Part shown: piece by piece, positions 45,930 through 54,595 of the stretch
Layout of the letters: each line of letters opens with the position of its first letter
Position numbering within the stretch: position 1 is the stretch's first letter
Assembly: GCF_001648555.1 (NCBI RefSeq)
Contig: NZ_LQXM01000022.1
Coordinates: 62,001 to 126,000, forward strand
Source: Rossellomorea aquimaris TF-12
GTDB taxonomy: Bacteria; Bacillota; Bacilli; Bacillales; Bacillaceae_B
Direction: 5' to 3'
Length of the DNA stretch: 64,000 bases
Position numbers and translations under genes: made by a program
The notes under the pieces: model-generated
The model's database searches: none
The model's input: the letters and a program-made list of their open reading frames with translations, nothing else
What the model was told of the DNA's origin: nothing

Positions 45930-46769
45930 GTGGGTCTCTTTTTATACCAGGGGCAAGAAGAGGATCATTACACTCATTTATTAATGTGCATACTTGATTT
46001 TGATCATAACTCTTTAATACAGTTCCTTCAATTATTAATACCACAATCTAAAGATTTCAAATTCGAAGACCTATCCATACATACTCGAAGAAAAAAATGC
46101 CCTCATCTCCCTAAGGCACACGAATATATCATAGGAATAGCTCCATATCAGAGTGGACTACCCAACAACATACTTGAAGATAATTCAGGATCAATTCCAG
46201 ATGCCTGGATCTGTGGAGAGAACTTTAATTTATTGTTTGAGTTCAAAATCAGAGGGACATTGGATGAAGGACAAATAGCAGCTCATAAAAAATTATTAAG
46301 CAAAGATGAAGTAGAAGTCCTAAAGTTAACGTGGGATGACGTAATGAATTGTTTAAACGCAGTAGATGCAAAAGACCCTATTCAGAAATACTTAATTGAT
46401 AATTTTCTAATTTTAGAGAGTAATTTTAAGTCGAAAAGACGCTCATCCGGTATGCCTAGAGAAATAATAAGTAATAAAAAGAGAGAGAACGAACTCTTTT
46501 TTACAATCACCGGCAGCAAGAATCACAAACCTTACATCATTGAACAGCACTATAAGGGACAAAAGGTAAAAATTAATGATCAATGTTTAGGCATACAAGA
46601 GGCTAGAAGGTTTATTGCTGAATACGTTATTAAAAACTTTGAAGCCCTTCCATTAAGAAAAATAGATGCCTTTACCGAAATCAGCGATTTTTGTATTGCT
46701 CCTGGGAGAACAGAAAATAAAAATCAATGGAACCAGTGGCGATTAGGAGCCTTTGCTCAACTACCTTGA
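45930..46769 (+). CDS. PD-(D/E)XK-family nuclease-like protein
   Basis: 279 residues, GTG start after TAGGAGTGATGAA. The N-terminus has EEDHYTHLLMCILDF, as in several stand-alone restriction-fold nucleases. The putative active site is IPDAWI (D91), LLFEFKIRG (E104, K106) and Q115 in DEGQIAAHKK. The C-terminal half is of unknown fold. Single gene; probably a DNase with a defence role (inference). Confidence 0.75.
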   Translation: MGLFLYQGQEEDHYTHLLMCILDFDHNSLIQFLQLLIPQSKDFKFEDLSIHTRRKKCPHLPKAHEYIIGIAPYQSGLPNNILEDNSGSIPDAWICGENFNLLFEFKIRGTLDEGQIAAHKKLLSKDEVEVLKLTWDDVMNCLNAVDAKDPIQKYLIDNFLILESNFKSKRRSSGMPREIISNKKRENELFFTITGSKNHKPYIIEQHYKGQKVKINDQCLGIQEARRFIAEYVIKNFEALPLRKIDAFTEISDFCIAPGRTENKNQWNQWRLGAFAQLP

Positions 46770-47152
46770 AAGTAGTATTGGAGTTTATAGATATGTGAGA
46801 AGTGAAATTCAATTGTAACGAAACTTTAAATTTGTTATCAGTTAGAGATGGTAAAGAAGATTGGATGTATAAAGAACTAAATGAAGAGCGAGCAAGATTT
46901 TTTTGAGTGACTTCTTTAAGTCTTGAAAAATTCCAAGATGAAATTTAGAGTTTTAGCTTTAATGAATAGTAAATGCAGAAGTAATACATTAAGCTCTATC
47001 CGATCACAATTGGGAACGAATAGAGCTTTCATTAATGAATTACAATTCAAAAAAAATTAAACATTTTGAACTGGTTTTTTACGTCACTATTTTCGATAAT
47101 CTTTTCAACTTACAATTATTGAAAACTTACAAACAATAACTCAAAAAATCAG
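46770..47152. other. Gap with gene debris and a hairpin
   Basis: A short protein-like fragment (VRDGKEDWMYKELNEERARF, about 46845-46905) ends in a stop. A hairpin AAGCTCTAT / ATAGAGCTT lies at about 46990-47030. Nothing intact. Confidence 0.45.
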
Positions 47153-47398
47153 TCATCCAATCATACCGTTTGCATACATCCCAGCAAAGATGTAAAGCGT
47201 ATTTAGAATAATACCAGTAATACCCATCCACCTACCGGATTCATTTTGAGGGTCATATTTTCCCAAGCCAATGATACTTAGAATAAGACCTAAAAATGGA
47301 ATAAAAAGAAAAATAGAAAAGAAAACCGAAATAATACCTACAATAAACCCCCATTTACAGAAACCGTTTCTAGGTAGTTTAACTGAATTTTTTGTCAT
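47153..47398 (-). CDS. DUF4190-like small membrane protein
   Basis: 81 residues with two hydrophobic segments in the DUF4190 style: GFIVGIISVFFSIFLFIPF, then GLILSIIGLGKYDP and a second helix with GITGIILNTLYIFAGMY. Function unknown. Confidence 0.7.
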   Translation of the reverse strand: MTKNSVKLPRNGFCKWGFIVGIISVFFSIFLFIPFLGLILSIIGLGKYDPQNESGRWMGITGIILNTLYIFAGMYANGMIG

Positions 47399-47536
47399 AT
47401 TTTATCACCCCGAATTTATTATCCTTATAAATGCATGGGGTGTAAATAGAAAAAAGTAAATATTCAATTGGTAAATTATAAAATCAAAAGAATTAAAAAA
47501 TATCCAAGAAACAAATCAAAGGGAAAACGTAATTAA

Positions 47537-47740
47537 GCCATAAGTGAAAAATTCCATCCTACCAATCTAATAGATTGTCAAAACAAATGGGCATTCTGGA
47601 CATCAACTGCGGCCAATTTAAGTGCCCAGGTCACGGTAAGTACTGGTACGACTATGAATCTTTATTTCCTTATCCATTACGATATTAATAATGTTGCTAA
47701 TTTAGCCACCGATCAAATTGTAATGTTATTTGATAACTGA
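47537..47740 (+). pseudogene. C-terminal fragment of an unknown protein
   Basis: A 67-codon open frame without a start codon near its beginning: SEKFHPTNLIDCQNKWAFWT, then STGTTMNLYFLIHYDI and ending MLFDN. It reads like a beta-rich C-terminus. Followed by a small GAATTC-type dyad. Confidence 0.4.
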
Positions 47741-47791
47741 ATTCTTTTTATCGTAAATAAGAATTCAATTTTATTGATAAGAAAGGTTGAA

Positions 47792-48105
47792 TTCTATCCA
47801 TTGCAAGTACATACGAGGAAGACGGGGAAAAGGAATGTACCATGATGGGCAAGTCAAAAAGTAGAAAGAAAGCAATTCATTTAGCCGTCACCTCACTGAT
47901 AAATGAAATTGAGAGGGATGAATGATCTATGAATGAAACTGAGAAGGCCTCATTACACTTATGAGAAAAGATGAGCAATGGGAAAGTATTTTTACCTTTA
48001 TTGTCGAGCTAGAAAAAGGAAGTCCGAAAAGAGGAAAGCTGCTTTCTAACCTATGATGAATTAATTGATTTCATTAATGACTTAGATGAGGTGGACCCAA
48101 TAAAT
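47792..48105 (+). pseudogene. Decayed duplicate of the 45377/45623 small gene pair
   Basis: First part: SIASTYEEDGEKE, MMGKSKSRKKAIHLAVTSLI, lacking the N-terminal half. Second part: MNETEKA, then frameshift, MRKDEQWESIFTFIVELEKG, frameshift, DELIDFINDLDEVD. It aligns with the intact pair at roughly 75-80% by eye. The rest of the gap to 48241 contains dispersed-motif copy b. Confidence 0.8.
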
Positions 48106-48160
48106 CTCCTTACGTTTGAGGTTGTAATAGTTTTTTCGCACAAAGGGCTGCTTTTCTATT

Positions 48161-48190
48161 ATTCAATTATCGGGCAGTTTAATGTAATAA
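48161..48190. repeat. Dispersed short motif, copy b
   Basis: TTCAATTATCGGGCAGTTTA followed by ATG. Closest to copy d at 55389. Confidence 0.55.
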
Positions 48191-48241
48191 GATTTCATGC
48201 ATATTGATATTTTTCACGAGTTCCTCATTATTCTATGCTAT

Positions 48242-48799
48242 TTATTTAATAAATGGAATAAACCCCCAGGTGTTTTCTTTATAATGTTTATATTCATTAC
48301 TAAACGTTTGTAGTAAAATCTCTTCTTCAACCTTAGTTCTATACATGTAGATAAAAATTATTCCTAACGGAAAAATAAATAAAGAGTAAATATTATTCAT
48401 AGATAGCCCTATCCCAAGATATGCAATCACAGACCCAAAGTAACTTGGGTGCCTAAAGTATTTATAAGGACCTGCTTTTATCAGTCTGTGATTTTCCTTT
48501 ATTCTGATATTTCCATTGAAAAATTCACCTAAGATATAAATTGAATAATGTCTAAATATTACTCCTGATAATGTTATAACCAGACCAGTTAAACTAATGA
48601 ATGGAATATCAATGTAGCCGTAACCATTTATTATTAAAAAGAAAGAAACTAAAAAAAATAAAATCGTACCAGCATCTAACAATAATGAAGAGCCCCTATT
48701 ATTAACTGGCCCATCTTTTTTGGAATGGTTTAAAAAGACTAAACCCTCTCCAATAAGCCAAAAAAATATAGATATGATTAATGGAATATTATGAAACAT
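48242..48799 (-). CDS. Isoprenylcysteine carboxyl methyltransferase (ICMT)-like membrane protein
   Basis: 185 residues, four to five membrane segments. The C-terminal methyltransferase motif is present: LIKAGPYKYFRHPSYFGSVI, followed by FIYMYRTKVEEEILLQTFSNEY. This fold uses S-adenosylmethionine to methylate lipid-linked or small substrates. The ATG at 48799 lies six bases after AGGAGG. It begins 11 bases after the GNAT gene on the same strand, so they are one operon. Confidence 0.85.
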   Translation of the reverse strand: MFHNIPLIISIFFWLIGEGLVFLNHSKKDGPVNNRGSSLLLDAGTILFFLVSFFLIINGYGYIDIPFISLTGLVITLSGVIFRHYSIYILGEFFNGNIRIKENHRLIKAGPYKYFRHPSYFGSVIAYLGIGLSMNNIYSLFIFPLGIIFIYMYRTKVEEEILLQTFSNEYKHYKENTWGFIPFIK

Positions 48800-48809
48800 A
48801 TTCATCCTC

Positions 48810-49355
48810 CTAGCTAAATAACTTAAATCCAAGCTTTTTTGAAGCCCATTCAAACCTTCTAAAGTGCGAAGAAGCAGTATTCGCATCAATTAAAACGGGA
48901 ATTATTTTTCTTTTACCGAAAGTTACCTCCTCTGCTAATATTATAGGTTTAAAACCCATAACTTTTAGTTTTTTTAAGAGTCTGGTATCTATATTACCGA
49001 GATAATAATCAGGATTATGCCTTTTATAATGGTCATAGATACCGAGTAAAATATCTTTAAAGAAGTTCTTACCACGATATTCATTTATAATAACGATCTT
49101 TCCTATTTGGAAAATCCTTTTATTAAGAAGCTTGTTCATTTTTGGTAGTTTCACATAAGAGAAGTGTAGTTCTTCTGATTGCTTAAACAAGGAACACTCA
49201 AATCCTCCAATTGGAGTTTTATTATCAGAATACAAAATATATATTTCAGCATTTTCTTTATAAATTGAAGTAGGTACTTCAATTTCTCTGTGCACTTCTG
49301 CAACGATATTTTTAAATAAATTTATCTCTTCTTTCGTCCTCGCTACTATAAACAG
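48810..49355 (-). CDS. GNAT-fold acyltransferase-like protein, apparent CTG start
   Basis: A ~181-residue protein with a GNAT core: IGGFECSLFKQ, IFQIGKIVIINEYRGKNFFKDILLGIYDHY (acyl-CoA loop region about residue 95), and a C-terminal LIDANTASSHFRRFEWA similar to the end of the protein at 50083. TTAGGAGG lies seven bases before CTG 49355, just ahead of the conserved part. The longer frame from 49454 starts upstream of this ribosome site. It is co-transcribed with the ICMT gene. Confidence 0.65.
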   Translation of the reverse strand: MFIVARTKEEINLFKNIVAEVHREIEVPTSIYKENAEIYILYSDNKTPIGGFECSLFKQSEELHFSYVKLPKMNKLLNKRIFQIGKIVIINEYRGKNFFKDILLGIYDHYKRHNPDYYLGNIDTRLLKKLKVMGFKPIILAEEVTFGKRKIIPVLIDANTASSHFRRFEWASKKLGFKLFS

Positions 49356-49554
49356 TGTAATTCCTCCTAAATATTGTTCAAGTTTCAATACAAACAACCA
49401 ATTAAAAATACTTTCAAATCGAGATCTACAACTCTTTTGTTTCTGCCTAAACAACCAATTTCTGTTGAGAAAAGGTCTACGTATCCATATCAGTTAAAAT
49501 GACATGATATAAATAACAATCAATAGAATGAGTAATTCGATCTGGACTTATCTA

Positions 49555-49881
49555 CTATTGAATCTCTCTTTTTCTCTTCAGCCATACTTTAATTGATTTG
49601 TCGATAATTATTAAATACTTATTGCAAATGGTAATTCCGAAAATTAATAATAAAATAACGCATAAAGTGAATATCTGTAATTTTCCATGTTCAAGATAAT
49701 CCAATATCCCAAGTAGAACATGTGGAATGTATCCTGTAATTACCGCTATCGCACCTGATATAATTACTTGTAGCTTTGATTCAAGCCAATATCTAGCGTA
49801 TGCCATATATATAGTTGCTACCCAGGCTAGGGTTTCTGAAATGAGTAATATCAACCATTTGTATTCCATTAGTAGAGTCAT
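49555..49881 (-). CDS. Small membrane protein of unknown function
   Basis: 108 residues, three hydrophobic segments and a basic tail (VWLKRKREIQ). The last helices and charged end are holin-like in size, but no family is recognised. AGGAAATATC precedes the ATG. Same strand as the GNAT/ICMT genes. Confidence 0.55.
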   Translation of the reverse strand: MTLLMEYKWLILLISETLAWVATIYMAYARYWLESKLQVIISGAIAVITGYIPHVLLGILDYLEHGKLQIFTLCVILLLIFGITICNKYLIIIDKSIKVWLKRKREIQ

Positions 49882-50082
49882 GATATTTCCTGGGTTGAGT
49901 TTTCTTCAAGCGTTTTTTTATTATTAATCGTCCAATTTTGAAGAGTTATTTTGAAACAATTAAAACATATCTTCCTATTGAAGTTGTTAAATCTTTTCTC
50001 AACAGATTTTTGACTCCAAGTTACTAATTTTGGAGATTGTATCGAACAGGATTCGCATATATTTATTTTGAATTTCCCCTTC

Positions 50083-50658
50083 CTATGTATCTGCTTTTGT
50101 TTGTAAATATAATGTTTCTTTATTTGTTGGATAGAATTTTTCTAACTGGTTGTATATAGAGATATTAGAGATAGCGTTTTGAACATCAACAATAATAGGG
50201 ACCAATGATGTATTTTTATATTTTATTGTGCTCCCTAACTTAAATACAGTTGAGGGTGAGACCTTCTGTATAACATGGCAAAATACAGAGTCAATTACAG
50301 CTATGTAGTATTTGCAATGATTATTTCTTGCAAGTTCTAGAATAGTTAACATCATCAATTGCAAGTTCTTAATTCCACGATATTTTTTAGCAATTGCGAA
50401 CTTTTCAATCTCAATCACATATCCACTGTTTCCTTTAATCATATTGATTTCACGAAACTTAAAAACATCATCAATTGTAGAGTCATTATTATAAGGTCTC
50501 AAAGATAAAGTCCCTATATATTCTTTATAATTGCTTATTAGGAATCGTTCCACTTGCCCTAATTGACATTCTAATTCAAAACCTTTTTCTTGCCAGGCGG
50601 GTATCCAAATAGAATCAAATATTCGCATTTCTTCATTTGTTTCAACTTTTTTATACAT
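50083..50658 (-). CDS. GNAT-fold protein resembling autoinducer (LuxI-type) synthases
   Basis: 191 residues. The order of segments is as in acyl-homoserine-lactone-synthase-like GNATs: FDSIWIPAWQEKGFE, YIGTLSLRPY, GYVIEIEKFAIAKKYRGIKN (core with acidic residue and basic turn), LARNNHCKYYIAVID, then VPIIVDVQNAI. GGAGGTATT precedes the ATG. The C-terminus resembles that of the GNAT at 48810. A signal-molecule synthase is possible, but ordinary acyltransferase activity is equally compatible. Confidence 0.6.
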   Translation of the reverse strand: MYKKVETNEEMRIFDSIWIPAWQEKGFELECQLGQVERFLISNYKEYIGTLSLRPYNNDSTIDDVFKFREINMIKGNSGYVIEIEKFAIAKKYRGIKNLQLMMLTILELARNNHCKYYIAVIDSVFCHVIQKVSPSTVFKLGSTIKYKNTSLVPIIVDVQNAISNISIYNQLEKFYPTNKETLYLQTKADT

Positions 50659-51035
50659 AATACCTCCACAAAAAGTAATGGTTATATTTTACTATAAATA
50701 CCCAATATTTAGAATTTTTAGTTTTAGACATATTTCGCTAAAAAATATGTTTCTAAGAAATTTTTAATGTTATATTCTTTTTTTTATATGATATTTTCAC
50801 ATGATAGAACAAATGACATAAGGAGTAGATGAATTTATCATTACTTCAAAAGAAAACTTAATAAAATTGTATAGGGTGAGTTGTTAATAAGAATGGGAGC
50901 AGCAATGAAGCTACAGCTGAAAGTGAAGAATAGTGCTAAATAAATTGAATTTGTTTTTTTAATAAGAATATTGTTGAAATAAGATATTCAAAAATAAAAT
51001 ATAGAACTCATTACGAGTAAACGAAAATATAATTA

Positions 51036-51079
51036 AACCCACAAAGTTGATGTGTATGCTTCAACTTTGTGGGTCATTT
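51036..51079 (-). terminator. Terminator after the membrane protein gene at 51116
   Basis: CCCACAAAGTTGA / TCAACTTTGTGGG. On the minus strand it is followed by a T-rich stretch. Confidence 0.8.
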
Positions 51080-51115
51080 ATCTCAATATTAAAATTCGTT
51101 TTCATGTGTGTAAGT

Positions 51116-51853
51116 TTAGGTATTACTTAAGTTTTTTTCTCGATAATTAGCAATCAAATAGCATATTAAACAAGTAACTAGAAATGGAACAAAGAAAGCT
51201 GTAACAGCTAAATGTACAAAAGGTACGGTATCACTATGTGCAAATACTTGTGTAATTTCCTCATTTTCAAATATTTCAGTAACAAAATCCAATGCTAATA
51301 TATCGACTGATATATAGATACCTACAAGTAATATAGTCAAGGATGCTCCTACATATTTCATTGTACTTTTAAATATAGTGGCTTTAGCATAAAGAGCCAT
51401 ATATAGCCAGGCAATAGGAAATACGATAAATGGGATCCACCACTTTGCATTACTTAGAAATTGCTCAGTAGCTACTCCAAAAATTAATGGAACCAATAGT
51501 AGCCATAAGAATAACGCCTTTTTATCTTTTTTTGAAACCCTAGTAAATTCCAAGAGAAACAAAGCTCCCATAGGATAAATAATAAATTCAGCAACAGAAT
51601 GAGATATAGGAAGCCACTTTAGTAAGGTCAATGATAATAAAAAGGTAATAATGCATATGCCTATTAACTTTCTTATTGAGTTCTCATAGCTAACATTTAT
51701 CCAAACAAATAAACAACCAAGAATGATTAATAAAGGTTCAGAAAGTGTGTTTAGCGAAGAAAATTGTTGTGCCAATAGACCAACGGTGATCAATAGACCA
51801 AAGATAACTGTAAACAACTGTTTATCAAAACTAAGCTTTCTAAAACTCTCCAA
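51116..51853 (-). CDS. Polytopic membrane protein of unknown function
   Basis: 245 residues with about seven hydrophobic segments and short loops. TTG start; GGGGAGG lies ten bases upstream. Monocistronic with its own terminator. I see no catalytic motif. Confidence 0.65.
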   Translation of the reverse strand: MESFRKLSFDKQLFTVIFGLLITVGLLAQQFSSLNTLSEPLLIILGCLFVWINVSYENSIRKLIGICIITFLLSLTLLKWLPISHSVAEFIIYPMGALFLLEFTRVSKKDKKALFLWLLLVPLIFGVATEQFLSNAKWWIPFIVFPIAWLYMALYAKATIFKSTMKYVGASLTILLVGIYISVDILALDFVTEIFENEEITQVFAHSDTVPFVHLAVTAFFVPFLVTCLICYLIANYREKNLSNT

Positions 51854-52042
51854 AACATTGATTCCTCCCCGTTAGGTAATTTTTACTAATATATGCTTGG
51901 CAACATCTTTAATGTTTATTTTTCAGGAAAAAAGTAATGAAAGTAATAAGAAACTTTAATGAAGGATACAAAAGTTAATTACTTCTCTGGTGACGATTAT
52001 GTCATTTCTAATATAGTAGCTTTTGGGGAAGTTGTATAAAAA

Positions 52043-52282
52043 ATAGGAATGACGAGAAGAATAGAGCCCCTAAATCGTATGTAAGAATTAATCTGCGCCT
52101 CTATCCTTATGATGTTCACGCAATGATCTTCTCGGAAAATGCTCTTGCCTTATAACAACAAAGTAAATAATCGAAAAGAATTCTTTCGTGTTTCTTTAAA
52201 GGAAATAGAAAAGGTTGTGTGCGAGCATTACAATATACCAGTCGAAATCACAAAGCTCGGAATAGCTAGCTCAAGAATATAG
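52043..52282 (+). pseudogene. Remnant of a GIY-YIG (T5orf172 / DUF4041-type) nuclease gene
   Basis: Frames join to read IGMTRRIEPLNRM, then YDVHAMIFSENALAL, then NNKVNNRKEFFRVSLKEIEK and VVCEHYNIPVEI. This is the end of the T5orf172 domain found in phage-related DUF4041 proteins. At least two frameshifts and an internal deletion are present. The rest of the 51854-52537 gap shows nothing intact. Confidence 0.75.
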
Positions 52283-52537
52283 TGAAACTATTTTGATTGA
52301 AAGAAAGTCCCAGGAACAAACTGCATCAAACAGAGATGTATCTTTACTTCTTTTTGTATTTCTGAATATGTACGTACTAATAATCCGTATGGAATCATCA
52401 AGTTTATAACTTCCTTTTTTCTATAATTCTACAATATATGATAAATATCAGTTATATTTTAGAATGCTAACATAAAAACGAGAATTTTAATGGTAGAATT
52501 AACCTATATAGTATTTACATAGTGAGGTGTTCCCATT

Positions 52538-53764
52538 ATGTTTGTAGATTATTACAAACTTTTAGGTATTGATAAAGTTGCTTGTGAAAAGGAAATTAAA
52601 AAGGCTTATAGACAAAAATCAAAAATATACCACCCTGATTCCGGAGGAGATGAAAGGGACTTTATATCATTAACAAAAGCATACGAAACCTTAATGGATG
52701 CTTCCTTGAGAAGATCTTATGATCTTGCCTATACCAGTTATTATTCACATTCATCAGCAAAACAAAAAGAACAAACTAGGTCAAACGAAAGCGAACAAAA
52801 ATCAAATAATAACAACCACTACAGTAAATCTGCAAATAGTTCTCGCTCCTCGAAATCTCAGGATTCCTATAACAATCAGCAAGCAGAGAATAAAAAAAGC
52901 CAGTCGAATACTAACAATCGCACCAAGGAAGATTTTTCAGAACGTTTTTCCAATTCGGCTAACACTGATCCTACTAATAACAACAAACAAGAGAAAGGTA
53001 ATAAAGAGAAAAATCATAAATATAGATGGGGATTCTGGACCTTTGCTGCGGCCAATCTCGTCTTAGTTTTAGGAATCATTTTCCTAATAAATATTTTAAA
53101 CTCCCAGGATACAAGGATTTTTAGCTTAATTAATACTATAGAAGAATTGGAATCTGACCAAGAATCGCTAATATTGGAAAGAGATGAATTAGTTACTAAT
53201 CTTAAAGCGGCCAACTCGTATGTCCAAGAGGAGTTATCAAAATTACAGGAAGAACAACAGGATAGAGACGTAGCTCCAATTGTTGAAGAAAGAGAACCTG
53301 AAACAGCATTGGAGGAAGAAGGAGCGAGTGACTCAAGTGAAGGAGTAAGCACAGAAGTAATTGCAGAAGTAACCGAACAAATCGGAACGGAAGAGACTTC
53401 ACAAGAACTAGCGGAATACTTTACCTTAGGCTCAGTTATTAATGAAGTAAAAATGGCTATGGGTAGCCCACCTGATGGATTAAGTGATTATTCACTTTCT
53501 TATGACTTATCTAGAATTTCTATTGAGGACGGGGTTGTCACTGGATGGAATAATATTAGCGATAATTTAAGAGTTCACATGCCCAAAACGCAAGAAAGTG
53601 ACTATTTCGGACAAGGTAGTACGATTCAGGAAGTTATAAATGCGATGGGCACTCCAACAGGATATAGTGATTATTCACTTTCCTATGACTTATCTAGAGT
53701 TTCTATAGAGGATGGGATTGTCACTGGATGGAATAATATAAGTGATAACTTAAAAGTTCGATAG
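52538..53764 (+). CDS. Membrane-anchored J-domain protein with duplicated C-terminal repeats
   Basis: 408 residues. An N-terminal DnaJ domain (1-65) includes the HPD motif (IYHPDSGGDERDF). A long Ser/Asn/Lys/Gln-rich linker follows, then one transmembrane segment (about 170-190), a coiled coil and an acidic stretch. Two near-identical ~50-residue repeats close the protein (SDYSLSYDLSR, VTGWNNISDNL), coded by 53484-53576 and 53664-53759. The J-domain should recruit cytoplasmic Hsp70 while the repeats face outside. Function unknown. Confidence 0.85.
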   Translation: MFVDYYKLLGIDKVACEKEIKKAYRQKSKIYHPDSGGDERDFISLTKAYETLMDASLRRSYDLAYTSYYSHSSAKQKEQTRSNESEQKSNNNNHYSKSANSSRSSKSQDSYNNQQAENKKSQSNTNNRTKEDFSERFSNSANTDPTNNNKQEKGNKEKNHKYRWGFWTFAAANLVLVLGIIFLINILNSQDTRIFSLINTIEELESDQESLILERDELVTNLKAANSYVQEELSKLQEEQQDRDVAPIVEEREPETALEEEGASDSSEGVSTEVIAEVTEQIGTEETSQELAEYFTLGSVINEVKMAMGSPPDGLSDYSLSYDLSRISIEDGVVTGWNNISDNLRVHMPKTQESDYFGQGSTIQEVINAMGTPTGYSDYSLSYDLSRVSIEDGIVTGWNNISDNLKVR

Positions 53765-53780
53765 ATTAAGGAGATTTAAT

Positions 53781-54212
53781 TTGAAGAAAATAACTTTATT
53801 CTCGGTATTCTTTTTATTTTTATTTTTGGGTTCTACTACATCTGCCCATAGTGGAAGGACTGATAGCAGAGGAGGACACAATAAAACGGCTAATGGAACT
53901 TATCACTGCCATAGTGGAGAATGCTTAGAAAACGCAAAAGAAGAAGCATTTAATGTATGCTACCCCCTGGGAAGAAAAGATGGGCCTCAGAGAATAGATC
54001 ACTCCAATGAGTTAGAGCAGAAAATTAATAAAAAATATGATAGTGACAATGCTGAATACTTAGTACCTTTTTGTTTAGATGCCTATGAGCAGGGATATGA
54101 AGAGACCTATATCCCGACATTTTGGGAGAAATATTATTGGATTTTCATTTTGGCTTCATTTGTTTCTATTTGTATTGGGGTTTTTATCAATCATAAAAAA
54201 AGGACAACTTAA
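53781..54212 (+). CDS. Secreted/membrane YHYH-domain protein
   Basis: 143 residues with a signal peptide (MKKITLFSVFFLFLFLGSTT). The His-rich YHYH-like motif is SGRTDSRGGHNKTANGTYHCHSG. A C-terminal membrane segment with a basic end completes it. TTG start; AAGGAGATTTAA precedes it. It is 16 bases after the J-domain gene and may form a unit with it. Metal binding by His/Cys is plausible. Confidence 0.75.
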   Translation: MKKITLFSVFFLFLFLGSTTSAHSGRTDSRGGHNKTANGTYHCHSGECLENAKEEAFNVCYPLGRKDGPQRIDHSNELEQKINKKYDSDNAEYLVPFCLDAYEQGYEETYIPTFWEKYYWIFILASFVSICIGVFINHKKRTT

Positions 54213-54232
54213 TTCAAGCTGTCCCTTCTTCA
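54199..54232 (+). terminator. Terminator after the YHYH gene
   Basis: AAGGACAACTT / AAGCTGTCCCTT hairpin overlapping the stop codon. The gap 54213-54595 otherwise holds dispersed-motif copy c (54451-54490) and no gene. Confidence 0.65.
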
Positions 54233-54450
54233 TATGCTTTTCATCATTCCACAGTTACGACATTCTCTAAGAATTTGACAGCGGAAGTAATAACATTGCC
54301 TCCAGTTGGGATGGAGACTATTTGATATTTATGCAATGGAATGCTGTGCGTTTATCTTATATATCCTATTTTTCATTCAACATAATTAACGTTATATGAA
54401 TTAAGCGGGAGTTTCTAAATCCGCTTTTTAAAATTTATGGATGAAGATCT

Positions 54451-54490
54451 TTATTGTTATTTAACTAAAGGGCCATTTAATGGAATAAGA
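54451..54490. repeat. Dispersed short motif, copy c
   Basis: TTAACTAAAGGGCCATTTAA followed by TGGAATAAGA. Confidence 0.5.
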
Positions 54491-54595
54491 GTATTGCTCA
54501 AAACTTCATAATTTGAAATAATTGGTATTAAGAAAAAGGATGGAAATGTGGGAAAAATACTATGTTAAATTCCTTCCTTTTTAGGGGGGATATTC

